From contig NZ_ADVZ01000001.1 of assembly GCF_000178995.1 (NCBI RefSeq), forward strand, positions 902,001-966,000: a stretch of DNA of 64,000 nt, read 5' to 3'. A program made the position numbers and the translations under genes. The stretch is from Afipia sp. 1NLS2 (GTDB lineage: Bacteria; Pseudomonadota; Alphaproteobacteria; Rhizobiales; Xanthobacteraceae). The notes below the pieces were generated by a model that was given only the letters and a program-made list of their open reading frames with translations, ran no database searches and was not told the origin of the DNA. Positions 17,601 through 26,605 of this stretch are shown piece by piece (the first letter of the stretch is position 1; each line of letters begins with the position of its first letter).

Positions 17601-18950
17601 TCAGGAAGTTCGCCGACACCACCACGGGTTCGCCGTCGCGGAGACCGTCCTTACCTCGACGTAACCATTGCCGCGCTGGCCAAGCTTCACCTCCCGCGGC
17701 TCGAAGCGGCCCTGCCCCTTGTCCACCAACACCGACTGTCGCGTGCCGGCATCGAGCACCGCGCTTTCCGGAATTGCCAGCACCGGTGCCGGATTGCCCG
17801 TATCGATCTCGGCGTCGACATACATGTCAGGAAGCAAGGCGCGATCGGGGTTGGAAAGTTCGACCCTGATCCGTGCGGTACGGGTTTCGCGGTTCACCTG
17901 CGGATAAATGACGCCGATCTTTCCGGAAAACGTGCGCCCCGGAAAACTGCGCGCCCTCACGGTGACCGTTTGGCCTACGCGCACCGCGCCGAGATCTCGT
18001 TCGGCCACATCCACCAGGGCCCACACCATGGAGACGTCGGCGACACGGAACAGGACATCCCCGGGCTGTGCCCGCATGCCCTCGATGGCGTTGCGTTCCA
18101 GCACGATGCCGTCACGTGGCGCGGACCATTCAATCGCAATCGGAACTGTGCGACTCTTTTCCATGGCGACGATCGCCGCGTCCGGAACGTCGAGATTCAT
18201 CAACCGCTGTCGCGATCCGCGGCCGTAGCGCTCGATGCCGCCTGTGGTCGGCGAATTGATCGTTGAAATGTATTCCGCGGCCGCCGAGGAAATCGCCGGG
18301 CTGTAAATCTCCATCAGCGGCTGCCCCTTCTTGACGGCAGCTCCGGTGGTGACGTTGGAGACCTTCTGCACCCAGCTTTCCGCACGCATCGAAATGACGG
18401 ATATCCGCCGCTCATCGAGTTGAATCGTGCCGGGCGCCCGAACCAGCGTTCGGACCACGCGGGGCGCGGCGCGTTCGGATTGCACGCCCGTGCGTTGGAT
18501 CTTGCCCGGCGACAGCTTGACCGAGCCGTCACCGGTGTCCTCGCCCTCATAGACGGGGATGTAATCCATGCCCATCGAATCCTTCTTCGGCACTGGCGAC
18601 GTGTCCGGAAGGCCCATCGGGTTGCGGTAGTATTTGATCTTGCGCTCGATACCCTTGGTGTCGGCAACCTTGGTGCCCATCTCCTCGTGCACGGGATTAT
18701 CAAAGCTGAGGTCCGCGCCGGGCGGCACCGCACGGTACGCCCGCCCATCCGCCGTTTTCTTCGGCGTCAACGAGTAGAACGGCTTGTCATCTGGATCCCG
18801 ATAGTAAATCGGTGCCGCGGCGGACTCGGCCGCCGCCGACATCGTGAGATGAACCAAGCCAACCCTGTGCACATGGTCGGCGATGAATGCGCCGCCGACC
18901 GCCGCAATTATTGCGACGGCGGCAACACCTGTAAGGACAGCCCGGCTCAT
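17601..18950 (-). CDS. cusB: CusB-like RND adaptor, apparently frameshifted near the end
   Basis: A 449-residue adaptor with an N-terminal anchor, a metal-handling N-terminal region (YYRDPDDKPFYSLTPKKTADG, then YYRNPMGLPDTSPVPKKDSMGMDY), lipoyl, hairpin and barrel domains. Reading ends at TGA 17601 in an atypical tail (VSATANPWWCRRTS). One base missing near 17652 explains this: the other frame continues with DGLRDGEPVVV, NFLIDAESNLKAALKGF and stops at 17536, overlapping the cusA ATG exactly as expected for coupled genes. Either a sequencing error or a real mutation removes about 37 residues of the membrane-proximal domain. Confidence 0.85.
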   Translation of the reverse strand: MSRAVLTGVAAVAIIAAVGGAFIADHVHRVGLVHLTMSAAAESAAAPIYYRDPDDKPFYSLTPKKTADGRAYRAVPPGADLSFDNPVHEEMGTKVADTKGIERKIKYYRNPMGLPDTSPVPKKDSMGMDYIPVYEGEDTGDGSVKLSPGKIQRTGVQSERAAPRVVRTLVRAPGTIQLDERRISVISMRAESWVQKVSNVTTGAAVKKGQPLMEIYSPAISSAAAEYISTINSPTTGGIERYGRGSRQRLMNLDVPDAAIVAMEKSRTVPIAIEWSAPRDGIVLERNAIEGMRAQPGDVLFRVADVSMVWALVDVAERDLGAVRVGQTVTVRARSFPGRTFSGKIGVIYPQVNRETRTARIRVELSNPDRALLPDMYVDAEIDTGNPAPVLAIPESAVLDAGTRQSVLVDKGQGRFEPREVKLGQRGNGYVEVRTVSATANPWWCRRTS

Positions 18951-19357
18951 TTCTGCGCCGTGATGACGAGCTTGTTTTCGACAGTGCCGGTCTCGCCCTG
19001 CACCTTGGCGCCGAGCGACAATTGCCAACGGCCCGCCATGCCGAACGTCGCCTTGAACTTGTAGATGCCAGGCTCGCTTCCCGGCATCGGCGTGATCTTC
19101 GTCGCCATCTCCTGCATACCGTCTGGCGCCATATCGAGGCGGATCGCGAAGATCACCGCGTCGGGGACCGGCTTTCCGGTCTTGTTATTGATCAACTTGA
19201 CGGCGATGACTTTGTCAGGTCCAGCCTGGACGGTCTGATCGATCAGTTCAAACTTGTAGTCCTTGATGTCCGCGAAGGCCGCGGTGCTGGCAGCACCGAT
19301 TGCGGCCATAGCGATCAACGCACCCCGGAGGGCGCGCGCATAACCTGACATAATCAT
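18947..19357 (-). CDS. FixH/YtkA-like secreted protein
   Basis: A 136-residue protein with a signal peptide ending near AASTAAFA and a beta-sandwich domain resembling FixH/YtkA (KVIAVKLINNKTGKPVPDAVI ... GIYKFKATFGMAGRWQL). Its stop overlaps the cusB start codon in ATGA, so it is translated with the pump. Proteins of this type commonly precede CusB-like adaptors in alphaproteobacterial copper loci. Its exact role is unknown; periplasmic metal binding or an adaptor-related function is possible. Confidence 0.75.
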   Translation of the reverse strand: MIMSGYARALRGALIAMAAIGAASTAAFADIKDYKFELIDQTVQAGPDKVIAVKLINNKTGKPVPDAVIFAIRLDMAPDGMQEMATKITPMPGSEPGIYKFKATFGMAGRWQLSLGAKVQGETGTVENKLVITAQK

Positions 19358-19452
19358 CTGTAAATCCTCGAACGTCGTTGGTCTGCCGTATGACGGCGCG
19401 CATCATCCGCGCAGATTCGACCGCGCGGTATCGAACGGCGCTGATGCGCCGA

Positions 19453-19806
19453 TCAGACCAGGGTTCGAGGAGGATGGTCGGGCGGTGGACGATCGAGCCC
19501 GTCGCTCATGAGATCATCATGGAGCGCGATTTGGTGATGCCGAGCTACACGCACGACAATCGCCTCGACAGCGGGATGCGACGCCAAATTCTTCACTGCG
19601 CAAATCGCAAGTAGCGGGCAATCCTTGCAGTCATTCTTCTTTTGCGTGTCCGGGCAGCATGGCATGTCGCCGGCCATCGACGCCATGTCGGACATCGCGA
19701 CGTTGGACGGCCCTATCTCGGCGGCTGGCGATACCAGCGGCGCTGCGACGAGCCCTACGATCGCGACGACCGCAAGCACCCGACCTATGAGATGGCGAAT
19801 ATCCAT
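19453..19806 (-). CDS. Small secreted Cys-rich protein, possible metal binder
   Basis: A 117-residue protein with an N-terminal signal or anchor (about residues 5-29) followed by a compact cysteine cluster CCPDTQKKNDCKDCPLLAIC (residues about 51-70) and a Pro-rich C-terminus (RPPPDHPPR). Five closely spaced cysteines in an exported protein within a copper locus suggest metal coordination. The overall layout recalls DUF2946-type proteins, but I cannot confirm the family. Confidence 0.6.
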   Translation of the reverse strand: MDIRHLIGRVLAVVAIVGLVAAPLVSPAAEIGPSNVAMSDMASMAGDMPCCPDTQKKNDCKDCPLLAICAVKNLASHPAVEAIVVRVARHHQIALHDDLMSDGLDRPPPDHPPRTLV

Positions 19807-19922
19807 ACTCTACCCTGACACGACCTCTGGAACCGGAAAAGTGGGAATCCTTCACATATTCGGCAACGACGGATCAGTATGCAAAATGCAGAAGCCGAAC
19901 TGGTTAATGAAATCGATCTGCT

Positions 19923-20396
19923 TTAGCCGACCGACCGCGTCCCCTCAAACTCCATGTAGGTACGTCGACCATCCGGCCCGAACAGAACGACGGCATATCG
20001 TTCGGGCGTGCCGCCCTCCATGCCGGGCGACCCCATTGGCATTCCCGGCACGGCCACGCCCGTCGCAACGGGACGCTCCTTCAGCAAGCGCTGAATGGCC
20101 GCCACCGGAACATGTCCCTCGATAATGTACCCGCCCGCTTCTGCCGTATGGCATGCGGCCAGATCGGTCGGGACGCCCAAGCGCTTCCGGATATTCTGAA
20201 GGTTTCTCTCTTCCTGAACTGTGACGTTAAATCCTGCCACTTCCAGATGGCGCACCCACCCCGAGCAGCAACCGCAACTCGGATCCTTGTGAACACGGAT
20301 GATGGTGCTCTCTACAGCCTCGGAAACCGTCGGAGCAATCAATGCCGCCGCGACAATTCCCAGTGCGCTCCGCCGCGATACGTTACCTGTGTTCAT
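19923..20396 (-). CDS. DUF411 family metal-binding protein
   Basis: A 157-residue exported protein. An SRRSALG sequence followed by a hydrophobic stretch resembles a signal peptide. The mature part has the DUF411 hallmarks: a thioredoxin-like start with KDPSCGCCSGW, the ACHTAEAGGYIIEGHVP stretch, and a LLKERP...GVAVPGMPMGSPGME ending. DUF411 proteins are typical of copper-resistance loci and are thought to bind copper. The ATG at 20396 gives the most compact signal peptide. Confidence 0.86.
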   Translation of the reverse strand: MNTGNVSRRSALGIVAAALIAPTVSEAVESTIIRVHKDPSCGCCSGWVRHLEVAGFNVTVQEERNLQNIRKRLGVPTDLAACHTAEAGGYIIEGHVPVAAIQRLLKERPVATGVAVPGMPMGSPGMEGGTPERYAVVLFGPDGRRTYMEFEGTRSVG

Positions 20397-20444
20397 CTTG
20401 AGACTCCTTCCAAGCGGATCATCCTTCACGTAATTCCATTGTCA

Positions 20445-21371
20445 CTACCCGACGGCCGGCTGCATCGTACCGAGGATGCTGACCGCCAGAAGAACCATCC
20501 ATCCCAAGACCTGCTCTCCGAGCACATGATTGCGCAGCCTTGCGGACGACCTCGTCAATCCCTCAACCGCATCCGCTCGAATCCTGCCCATCGATGGAAC
20601 GAGCCAGAACCGGTTCGCGACCGCGAGCGCCAGCATTCCACCGAACAAGGCAAGCTTCCCGAGAAGGATTTGGCCGTACGGCGTGTCCAGCAACCCGGAC
20701 GGCGATCCGACCAAAAACCAGCCGTTGACGAGGCCCGACCCGATCAACGCGGCGACCGCAAGATATCCCATGCCGGAAAACCGCATCAGGATTCGATCCA
20801 TGTCGTTCGGTCCAACATTCAGGTCCGTCCCGAGATAGCGATGCAGGATCAACGCCAATGGAATGAGACCACCGAGCCAGACTCCGGCGGCGAGAAGGTG
20901 TATGGCATCGGCAACAGTGTGCATGACGCCAGCCCAGCCTTCCTCAATTTGGGTGTGACCCGTCCCGGCCAACGACGCCAAAAGGATTGCGGCGAGGAGC
21001 GGCATCATCCAGTTCTGGCGATGCGCCGCACGAAGGCCCCATGCCGCCACGCCAACCGTGAGGGCCGCAAGGAGCATGCGCGACGTCCAAACGGCACCGA
21101 AACCCGTGTCATGGAGGATCGCCCATACTGTCTCTGCATCGACGAGATCGGCCATGCTGCCGCTCATATTCGCGGCCGCAAACGCAAACCAGCCTAGGCC
21201 GCTGAACAGCGCCGCAACGGCGGTCCACAAAAGCCACCCTTGCCGCCAACGACCCAAGACGTCCGGTTCGGCTCCCGCGTATGCATAGAGTGGAAACAAC
21301 GACAGCCCCGCGAGGGCCGTTGTCGCCAGATAGTGCAGGAACCGCGCGATGATAAGTCCGACCTCGATCAT
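20445..21371 (-). CDS. copD: Copper resistance protein CopD
   Basis: A 308-residue inner-membrane protein with about eight hydrophobic helices and conserved family features such as RFLHYLA, the histidine in HTVADAIHLLAAGVWLGGL and FSGMGYLAVAALIGSG. CopD works with the periplasmic copper chaperone CopC and is linked to copper uptake or delivery. The start at 21371 overlaps the last base of copC (TGATG), showing a tight copCD operon. Confidence 0.9.
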   Translation of the reverse strand: MIEVGLIIARFLHYLATTALAGLSLFPLYAYAGAEPDVLGRWRQGWLLWTAVAALFSGLGWFAFAAANMSGSMADLVDAETVWAILHDTGFGAVWTSRMLLAALTVGVAAWGLRAAHRQNWMMPLLAAILLASLAGTGHTQIEEGWAGVMHTVADAIHLLAAGVWLGGLIPLALILHRYLGTDLNVGPNDMDRILMRFSGMGYLAVAALIGSGLVNGWFLVGSPSGLLDTPYGQILLGKLALFGGMLALAVANRFWLVPSMGRIRADAVEGLTRSSARLRNHVLGEQVLGWMVLLAVSILGTMQPAVG

Positions 21372-21736
21372 CAGCGGGTCACGCGAAATGAATAGGAGCC
21401 CCTGACGCGATGGGTGTCGTCCGAGACGGCGTGCCATTCGACCTTGTAGTCACCGGGAGCCATGTCTTCCTTGACGGGGACCACCAAGCGCTTCTTGTCG
21501 GCCGGATCGATCGTGGACTTTCCAGTGGCGATCTTGCGTCCCGCCTTGTCCTTGATCTCGATCCCTGAAAATTGCGGGATGACGCCTTCATTGAAGGTGA
21601 TCCTGATTTCCTTGGGCGGCACCGTTGCCGCACCCGCGGCAGGGTCGGACGTTTGAAGCTGCGGGTGAGCGACGGCTGCCCCGCCGGAAAAGATTGCTGC
21701 GATCAATGCAATGATAGCCGTTGAAGTCTTCGACAT
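21371..21736 (-). CDS. copC: Periplasmic copper-binding protein CopC
   Basis: A 121-residue protein with a signal peptide ending before AHPQLQTSDPAAG. Cleavage after alanine would expose an N-terminal histidine that, with the DTH motif near the C-terminus (SDDTHRVRGSYSFRV), forms the Cu(II) site of the CopC fold. There are few methionines in the mature chain, so a Cu(II)-only site is likely. The gene is directly coupled to copD. ATG 21736 is selected because the 51 preceding in-frame residues read as non-coding. Confidence 0.9.
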   Translation of the reverse strand: MSKTSTAIIALIAAIFSGGAAVAHPQLQTSDPAAGAATVPPKEIRITFNEGVIPQFSGIEIKDKAGRKIATGKSTIDPADKKRLVVPVKEDMAPGDYKVEWHAVSDDTHRVRGSYSFRVTR

Positions 21737-21768
21737 CTGTTCTTCCCGTCTGGATGTAAAGTGGAATT

Positions 21769-23622
21769 TCATTTCACGTCGAGAACGAGCATCAGGCCTC
21801 CGCCGCCCTGCTGCTCGACATTGTTGTTCGCGGTGTGATGCGGGATGTGACAATGCACGAGCCATTTGCCCGGCTTGCGGGCGGTCCATATGACGTCATA
21901 GCGTTGGCCTGGGCCGACGTTGACGGTGTCCGCCTGATAACGCGCGCTTTCGTTCAACGTCACGCCATCGACCGCGACGACCTCGAACGGGCCGCCGTGG
22001 ACATGCATGGGATGAATGAAGTTATTGTTGGTGCCGATGAACCGCAGCTTGATGGTTTGCCCGACCTTCATTGCAATCGTGTCGGTCGAAGGATAGGCCT
22101 TGCCGTTAATGGTGAAGTAGTTCGGCATCGCTCCTTCCATCGACATGGCGGGATAGGTCAGCCATTCGCGTTTCAGCCATTCCTGCAACTGGATCGTGTA
22201 ATCCAGATCGGCTTTCACTTCGGTCAATGGATCCTTGGGCGCAATCAGCAATGCGCCGTAGAGCCCGAGCGCCTGCTGCCGGTCCGGGTGGTCGTGGCTG
22301 TGGTAAAAATACGTACCGCTTTGCCCGACCGTGAATTCGTAGGTGTAGGAACCGCCTGGAGGCACCGGATCCTGGGTGATCTTCGCCGGGCCATCCATTT
22401 TGTTCGGCACTATCAGGCCGTGCCAATGCACGGTCGTGGATTCCGGGAGATTGTTGTGAAAGTTGATGCGGACGTGATCGCCCTCGGTCATCTGTAACCG
22501 GGGCCCCGGCACCTGATGATTGTAGGCGTAAGCATCGACGGCTTCGTCGGGAAGAATGTTCCAGCGAATGACGGACGCTTCCAAGTCAAACACTTTGACG
22601 CCGTTCTCGATCCGCGGTTGCAGCACCTGGTCGCCCTTTGCGTCGGGCGGGGCAATATAGGTAACCTGTCGCGGCTTCACAGCGGCCATGTCCCTCATGG
22701 CCTCACCGGGAAGATCGAACGTGTTGATCATACCCGGCGGCATGATGGAGGCATCGACGTCGCGGGCGCTGAGACTGAGGTTCACGGAAAAGCCGGGAAT
22801 GACCATTCCGGATATCAGGAGAAACCCCGTCACGCCGGCGAGCGCCACCAACTGCGGGGTGGTTGCGTCGCCTCCCATCTGATGGTCGCTGCCGTGGGCC
22901 ATCTTCTCCATGGCCGGCTTGTTTGTGTGGTCATCGTGGGCTTTTGCGTCATCATTGGACCGAACGGTCATCAGGCCGTGTTTGACCTTCTTCTTCACCA
23001 TCCAGACGTTGAACGGGTACGCCGTCGTAAACCCAACCATGACACCGAGCGACATCACGCCCCAGAAAACCAATTCCAGCGGATCCATGGCGCGCATATC
23101 GCGGCCCATCATCAACAAGCTCATCGTTGGCGCCATTCCCGCCATCATGGCATTCATGCTGATTAATTCGGGCATGAAGCTCTTGCGCACGTTTTCCCAG
23201 TAGGTGCCGCCCATCATCTTTTTCATGAAGAGCGACTGGAAGATGAAAAGCCCGAACGAAAACCCGGCGATATATTCGACGATCAGGTCGATCCACATCG
23301 GCAGTCCGAGCGATGCCGTCACGACCGCCGCTAGAATAATCCCGGTGGCGTCGCCAGCGACACAGTGGATAGTGCTTCCGATCCCTTGTTTCCAAAGCGG
23401 CGCTGTGAACCGTTCGTGCTCACCGGGGCGCGGCTCCTTATCTGCCAGTACGTAGAGCAGCAGACCGAATGGCCCCATATAGAGCGTGACTAGAATGAAG
23501 CCCCACTTCATCACCACCGGTTCAGGGTTGCCATTGAATTGATCGAACGCAACGTACGCCGTGGAGGCGGCCGCGAGGACGAACCAGGCGATCAAGAAGT
23601 AGTCATATGGAAGGGCAATCAT
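21769..23622 (-). CDS. DUF4396 membrane domain fused to a multicopper oxidase
   Basis: A 617-residue two-part protein. The N-terminal half (about residues 1-230) has five or more membrane segments and DUF4396-like motifs (IHCVAGDATGII, FMPELISMNAMMAGMAP). After a His-rich linker (DDHTNKPAMEKMAHGSDHQM) and one more helix, a multicopper oxidase domain (about residues 290-617) carries all four copper motifs: TTVHWHG, YFYHSHDH, HPMHVHGG and HCHIPHH. The oxidase would face the periplasm, tethered to the membrane. It sits directly upstream of copCD. ATG 23622 has a GAGG ribosome site about 6 bases before it. Confidence 0.85.
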   Translation of the reverse strand: MIALPYDYFLIAWFVLAAASTAYVAFDQFNGNPEPVVMKWGFILVTLYMGPFGLLLYVLADKEPRPGEHERFTAPLWKQGIGSTIHCVAGDATGIILAAVVTASLGLPMWIDLIVEYIAGFSFGLFIFQSLFMKKMMGGTYWENVRKSFMPELISMNAMMAGMAPTMSLLMMGRDMRAMDPLELVFWGVMSLGVMVGFTTAYPFNVWMVKKKVKHGLMTVRSNDDAKAHDDHTNKPAMEKMAHGSDHQMGGDATTPQLVALAGVTGFLLISGMVIPGFSVNLSLSARDVDASIMPPGMINTFDLPGEAMRDMAAVKPRQVTYIAPPDAKGDQVLQPRIENGVKVFDLEASVIRWNILPDEAVDAYAYNHQVPGPRLQMTEGDHVRINFHNNLPESTTVHWHGLIVPNKMDGPAKITQDPVPPGGSYTYEFTVGQSGTYFYHSHDHPDRQQALGLYGALLIAPKDPLTEVKADLDYTIQLQEWLKREWLTYPAMSMEGAMPNYFTINGKAYPSTDTIAMKVGQTIKLRFIGTNNNFIHPMHVHGGPFEVVAVDGVTLNESARYQADTVNVGPGQRYDVIWTARKPGKWLVHCHIPHHTANNNVEQQGGGGLMLVLDVK

Positions 23623-23772
23623 GGAGACCTCGCTCAAACCCAATCGCTGAACATGCGGACCATCGACCACAGGCGTGTTTCCGGTTGTCTTTTTGACGCC
23701 CGAGCTGCCTCATCGTTCTTTCCGAAGAAGGCCGCCCACGTCGCAAACCGTGATGACCGGTGGGTGCATCAT

Positions 23773-25005
23773 TCATTCTCCCTTTTTCGGCTGATTGCCG
23801 CGCGTGACCGGCGCCTTGGGGGAACGCACGTCAAGAGTTCGGGACCACGTCCGATAGAGCGCGACGGCCGTCATCAGCAGAAGTCCGCCAACACTCACCC
23901 CGATTTGGGTAAGCAGACGGTCCGAATACATCTCCAGAATGAAATGCCCGACGAACGACAGGAAAATTCCTATGCAGAACACCTCCAGCGACCTCTGACC
24001 GCATACGATGATCGGACGCGCCAGCCTCGAACGAAGGCCGTTCCAGTCTCGCGGAACGACACGAACCACGATCACCGCAAGCGCCAGAAAATGAAGGATC
24101 CTGTAGGGAGCAAGATTTGTTTTCTCACTAAGGACATCGAACACGGGCGACAGCGACGTCGATAGACCGAGGCGAGCGCCGACCGTAACGACGAATGCGA
24201 AAACCACGAATGCCACGCTCGCAATCAGGACAATTCGGGACCGAGCCAACGCCTGCGCCCGGGCGGCACCGCCCAACGCCGCCCATGCTCCCATCGTGAA
24301 CGGAAGCTGCCATGTGAACGGATTGAAGTACCAGCCGCCCGCTGGATAGGCAGGAAAATTCCAGCCGAAATGGCGCGCCAGCAAATAGACCACAGTTGCA
24401 GCAGCCAGCGCCGTGTTCGGAGCCCACATCATCAGCATCAGCAACGGGGCAAAACCCGCCATCAGCACGATATATAAAGGCAGGACGTCCAGATTGAGCG
24501 GCTTGAACTGGAGAAGGAGGCCGTGTGTGAGCGTCGCCACCGGCCGCTCTATCAGCCCGGCCACGTTGAACTCATCCAGCAGGTGCGAATGTCCGTAGTC
24601 TTGCGCCACATACCCGATGGCCGCGGCGTAGAACACGAACAACAAAACATGCGCTACATAAAGTTGCCACACGCGACGTATCAGCAAGGCCGTCCCCGCG
24701 AGATATCCTTGCGCGGCCATCCTGCGTGCGTAGACGAATGCCGCAGTGTAACCGGAAATGAACACGAAAACGTCCGCGGCATCGCTAAAGCCGTAGTTTC
24801 TCGTGGTCACCCAGGCAACCGCGTTGTTCGGAATGTGGTCCAGGAAGATCGCCCAATTCGCCAGTCCGCGGAACAAATCTAGTCGCAGGTCGCGCCCCAA
24901 CGATGATGATCTGCGTTCCCCAGCGATCGGCTTTTCCGCCAGAACGGATACGCTTTGCGAGCGCCGCGCCGGACCTCGATCCTGTCTAGGCAGACTCATC
25001 GTCAT
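23773..25005 (-). CDS. opgC: OpgC-like glucan-modifying membrane acyltransferase
   Basis: A 410-residue polytopic inner-membrane protein with about ten hydrophobic segments and the OpgC signature near the start (RDLRLDLFRGLANWAIFLDHIP, followed by RNYGFSDAADVFVFISG). OpgC transfers succinyl groups to osmoregulated periplasmic glucans. Its substrates would be made by opgG/opgH at the left end of the window, yet it lies inside the copper array between an FkbM methyltransferase and an oxidase gene. ATG 25005 or 24999 are both possible starts. Confidence 0.86.
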   Translation of the reverse strand: MTMSLPRQDRGPARRSQSVSVLAEKPIAGERRSSSLGRDLRLDLFRGLANWAIFLDHIPNNAVAWVTTRNYGFSDAADVFVFISGYTAAFVYARRMAAQGYLAGTALLIRRVWQLYVAHVLLFVFYAAAIGYVAQDYGHSHLLDEFNVAGLIERPVATLTHGLLLQFKPLNLDVLPLYIVLMAGFAPLLMLMMWAPNTALAAATVVYLLARHFGWNFPAYPAGGWYFNPFTWQLPFTMGAWAALGGAARAQALARSRIVLIASVAFVVFAFVVTVGARLGLSTSLSPVFDVLSEKTNLAPYRILHFLALAVIVVRVVPRDWNGLRSRLARPIIVCGQRSLEVFCIGIFLSFVGHFILEMYSDRLLTQIGVSVGGLLLMTAVALYRTWSRTLDVRSPKAPVTRGNQPKKGE

Positions 25006-25240
25006 CTTTCCAGTCTTCCAATGTTCCCTGCTGACTCGGCTGCTCGCCCTGGGGCGAGCCCTCCGGAACGGGCTGTCCACTCAGTCATCGCAAGTTCCAT
25101 CTGAAAAAGAGACTTCCGCCGGCATGAGGAAGTTCGGGAAGCCACGGTATCTTCGCCCGGCGGACGCTCCGCTCCGTGGCCCTCGACGATGCCTCCGCCG
25201 AGCGAACCTGCATTCGGTTCGCGCCGCATGTTGCCCTCGG

Positions 25241-26218
25241 TCATCGGCGAATCCATTGCGCAGACCGCAATCGGTCTTCCCAAACCGGGCTTCGCGTGGC
25301 GAAAACGTTGTAGCCGACCCAACGATACTGCTTCACACGATCGAGCACCGCCGGACCTTCGACGCGAACGAAACGACAAGCGGCGGGGTCGAAGATGTAG
25401 AGCCTCAACCCGGCTTCATTCATCAAATGATGCGAAACACCGTGCGCCCGATCCGAGCCGTGATCCTCGCAGATCACAAGCGAATCTCCGGACAACAAGG
25501 TCTTAGCTCCTTCGATTGCTTCGATCTCAACGCCTTCGACATCCAGCTTGATGACCGTCGGGGCCTCTGCATCGAGGACGCTGCCGAGTAGGCCGTCGAG
25601 CGAGACGCGTCTCACCGCTCCGTGATCGTCATCCGCAACCGCATAGGTGGAAAATGCCTCGTGTCGTCGTCCCGCGATACGCACGAATCCGCCTGTGCTG
25701 CCGCCGATGGCCGCGTTCACGCAGCAATACCGGTTGCCATTCAGTCCGGCGTTCAATGCGAGCCGCGCGGCGTTATCGGGTGAGGCTTCGATCGCCAGGA
25801 CGGTCTGGCGACCGAATGGCTCGCTCGATGCGAGAGCCGACCAGTAGCCGAAATTGGCCCCGCAATCGACGAAGGTGTACCTGATGTCGGCGACGCTCTT
25901 CAGAAACGCCTCGATCTCTTCTTCGTAGTCGTACCGACCGTTGAGAATTCGGCTCCAGTACCGGTCGCAAAACGGAATGGCAAATCGGGCATCTGCATTT
26001 AATCCAACGACGATGTCGCGTTGCGCGACGGCGCAGGAAACCACGTCGCAGCCCCATCCGTAACCGCGGTGACCGAAGGGCCGCGTAACGACGAAGCCGA
26101 CCTGCAGTGCGTAGACCGCCATTTGGTCGACCAGGCTTGCCCCACTCAGGCTGCCGCTCTGACGGTCGTAGAAAAACTCTGCATCGGCCCCATTGTTACG
26201 ACGCAACGATCCCTCCAT
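25241..26218 (-). CDS. FkbM family methyltransferase
   Basis: A 325-residue protein with a C-terminal half matching the FkbM SAM-dependent methyltransferase domain: FVDCGANFGYW (SAM-binding glycine motif, about residues 125-135), VLAIEASPDNAARL, and VIKLDVEGVEIEAIEGA. The substrate is unknown; family members often methylate sugars, polysaccharides or secondary metabolites. It lies upstream of opgC on the same strand, which makes a glycan target attractive but unproven. ATG 26218 lacks an obviously strong alternative. Confidence 0.85.
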   Translation of the reverse strand: MEGSLRRNNGADAEFFYDRQSGSLSGASLVDQMAVYALQVGFVVTRPFGHRGYGWGCDVVSCAVAQRDIVVGLNADARFAIPFCDRYWSRILNGRYDYEEEIEAFLKSVADIRYTFVDCGANFGYWSALASSEPFGRQTVLAIEASPDNAARLALNAGLNGNRYCCVNAAIGGSTGGFVRIAGRRHEAFSTYAVADDDHGAVRRVSLDGLLGSVLDAEAPTVIKLDVEGVEIEAIEGAKTLLSGDSLVICEDHGSDRAHGVSHHLMNEAGLRLYIFDPAACRFVRVEGPAVLDRVKQYRWVGYNVFATRSPVWEDRLRSAQWIRR

Positions 26219-26287
26219 CCTAAAACTCCTGCTCCGCCACATCCGACGCCGCCAAACCTGAGGCCGACGGCGTCGGAAATCCGGGTG

Positions 26288-26599
26288 CTATTTCTGCTTC
26301 TCGATCTTGGTGACGGTGATGCCAGCCGTTGCCCGTTCGGCCTTGAATTGCACCTTGTCGCCGACCTTGACCTGTTTGAGCATCGCTGGGTCCTGGACGC
26401 GGAACACCATCGTCATGCCGTCCTCGTCCATGTCGAGGTTCTTGATCGGTCCGTGCTTCAAGGTGATCTTGCCAGCGGACTCGTCGATCTTCTTGACTTC
26501 ACCCTTGGCCATGTCGGCCTGCGCCATTACAGCGGCGGACGACAAAGCGAAAGAGATCGCAAGAATTCCCGCCATGAAGTTGCGGTTTTTCATTTTCAT
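26288..26599 (-). CDS. cusF: CusF-like periplasmic copper-binding protein
   Basis: A 103-residue protein with a signal peptide (about residues 1-26) and a small OB-fold domain with the CusF motifs: GEVKKIDESAGKITLKHGPIKNLDM and MTMVFRVQD. The His in KHGPI and methionines in LDM and MTM correspond to the Cu(I)/Ag(I) ligands of CusF; the tryptophan of the Escherichia coli site is not evident. It would hand Cu(I) to CusB. It starts 6 bases after the stop of the preceding gene. Confidence 0.9.
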   Translation of the reverse strand: MKMKNRNFMAGILAISFALSSAAVMAQADMAKGEVKKIDESAGKITLKHGPIKNLDMDEDGMTMVFRVQDPAMLKQVKVGDKVQFKAERATAGITVTKIEKQK

Positions 26600-26605
26600 T
26601 CCTCT

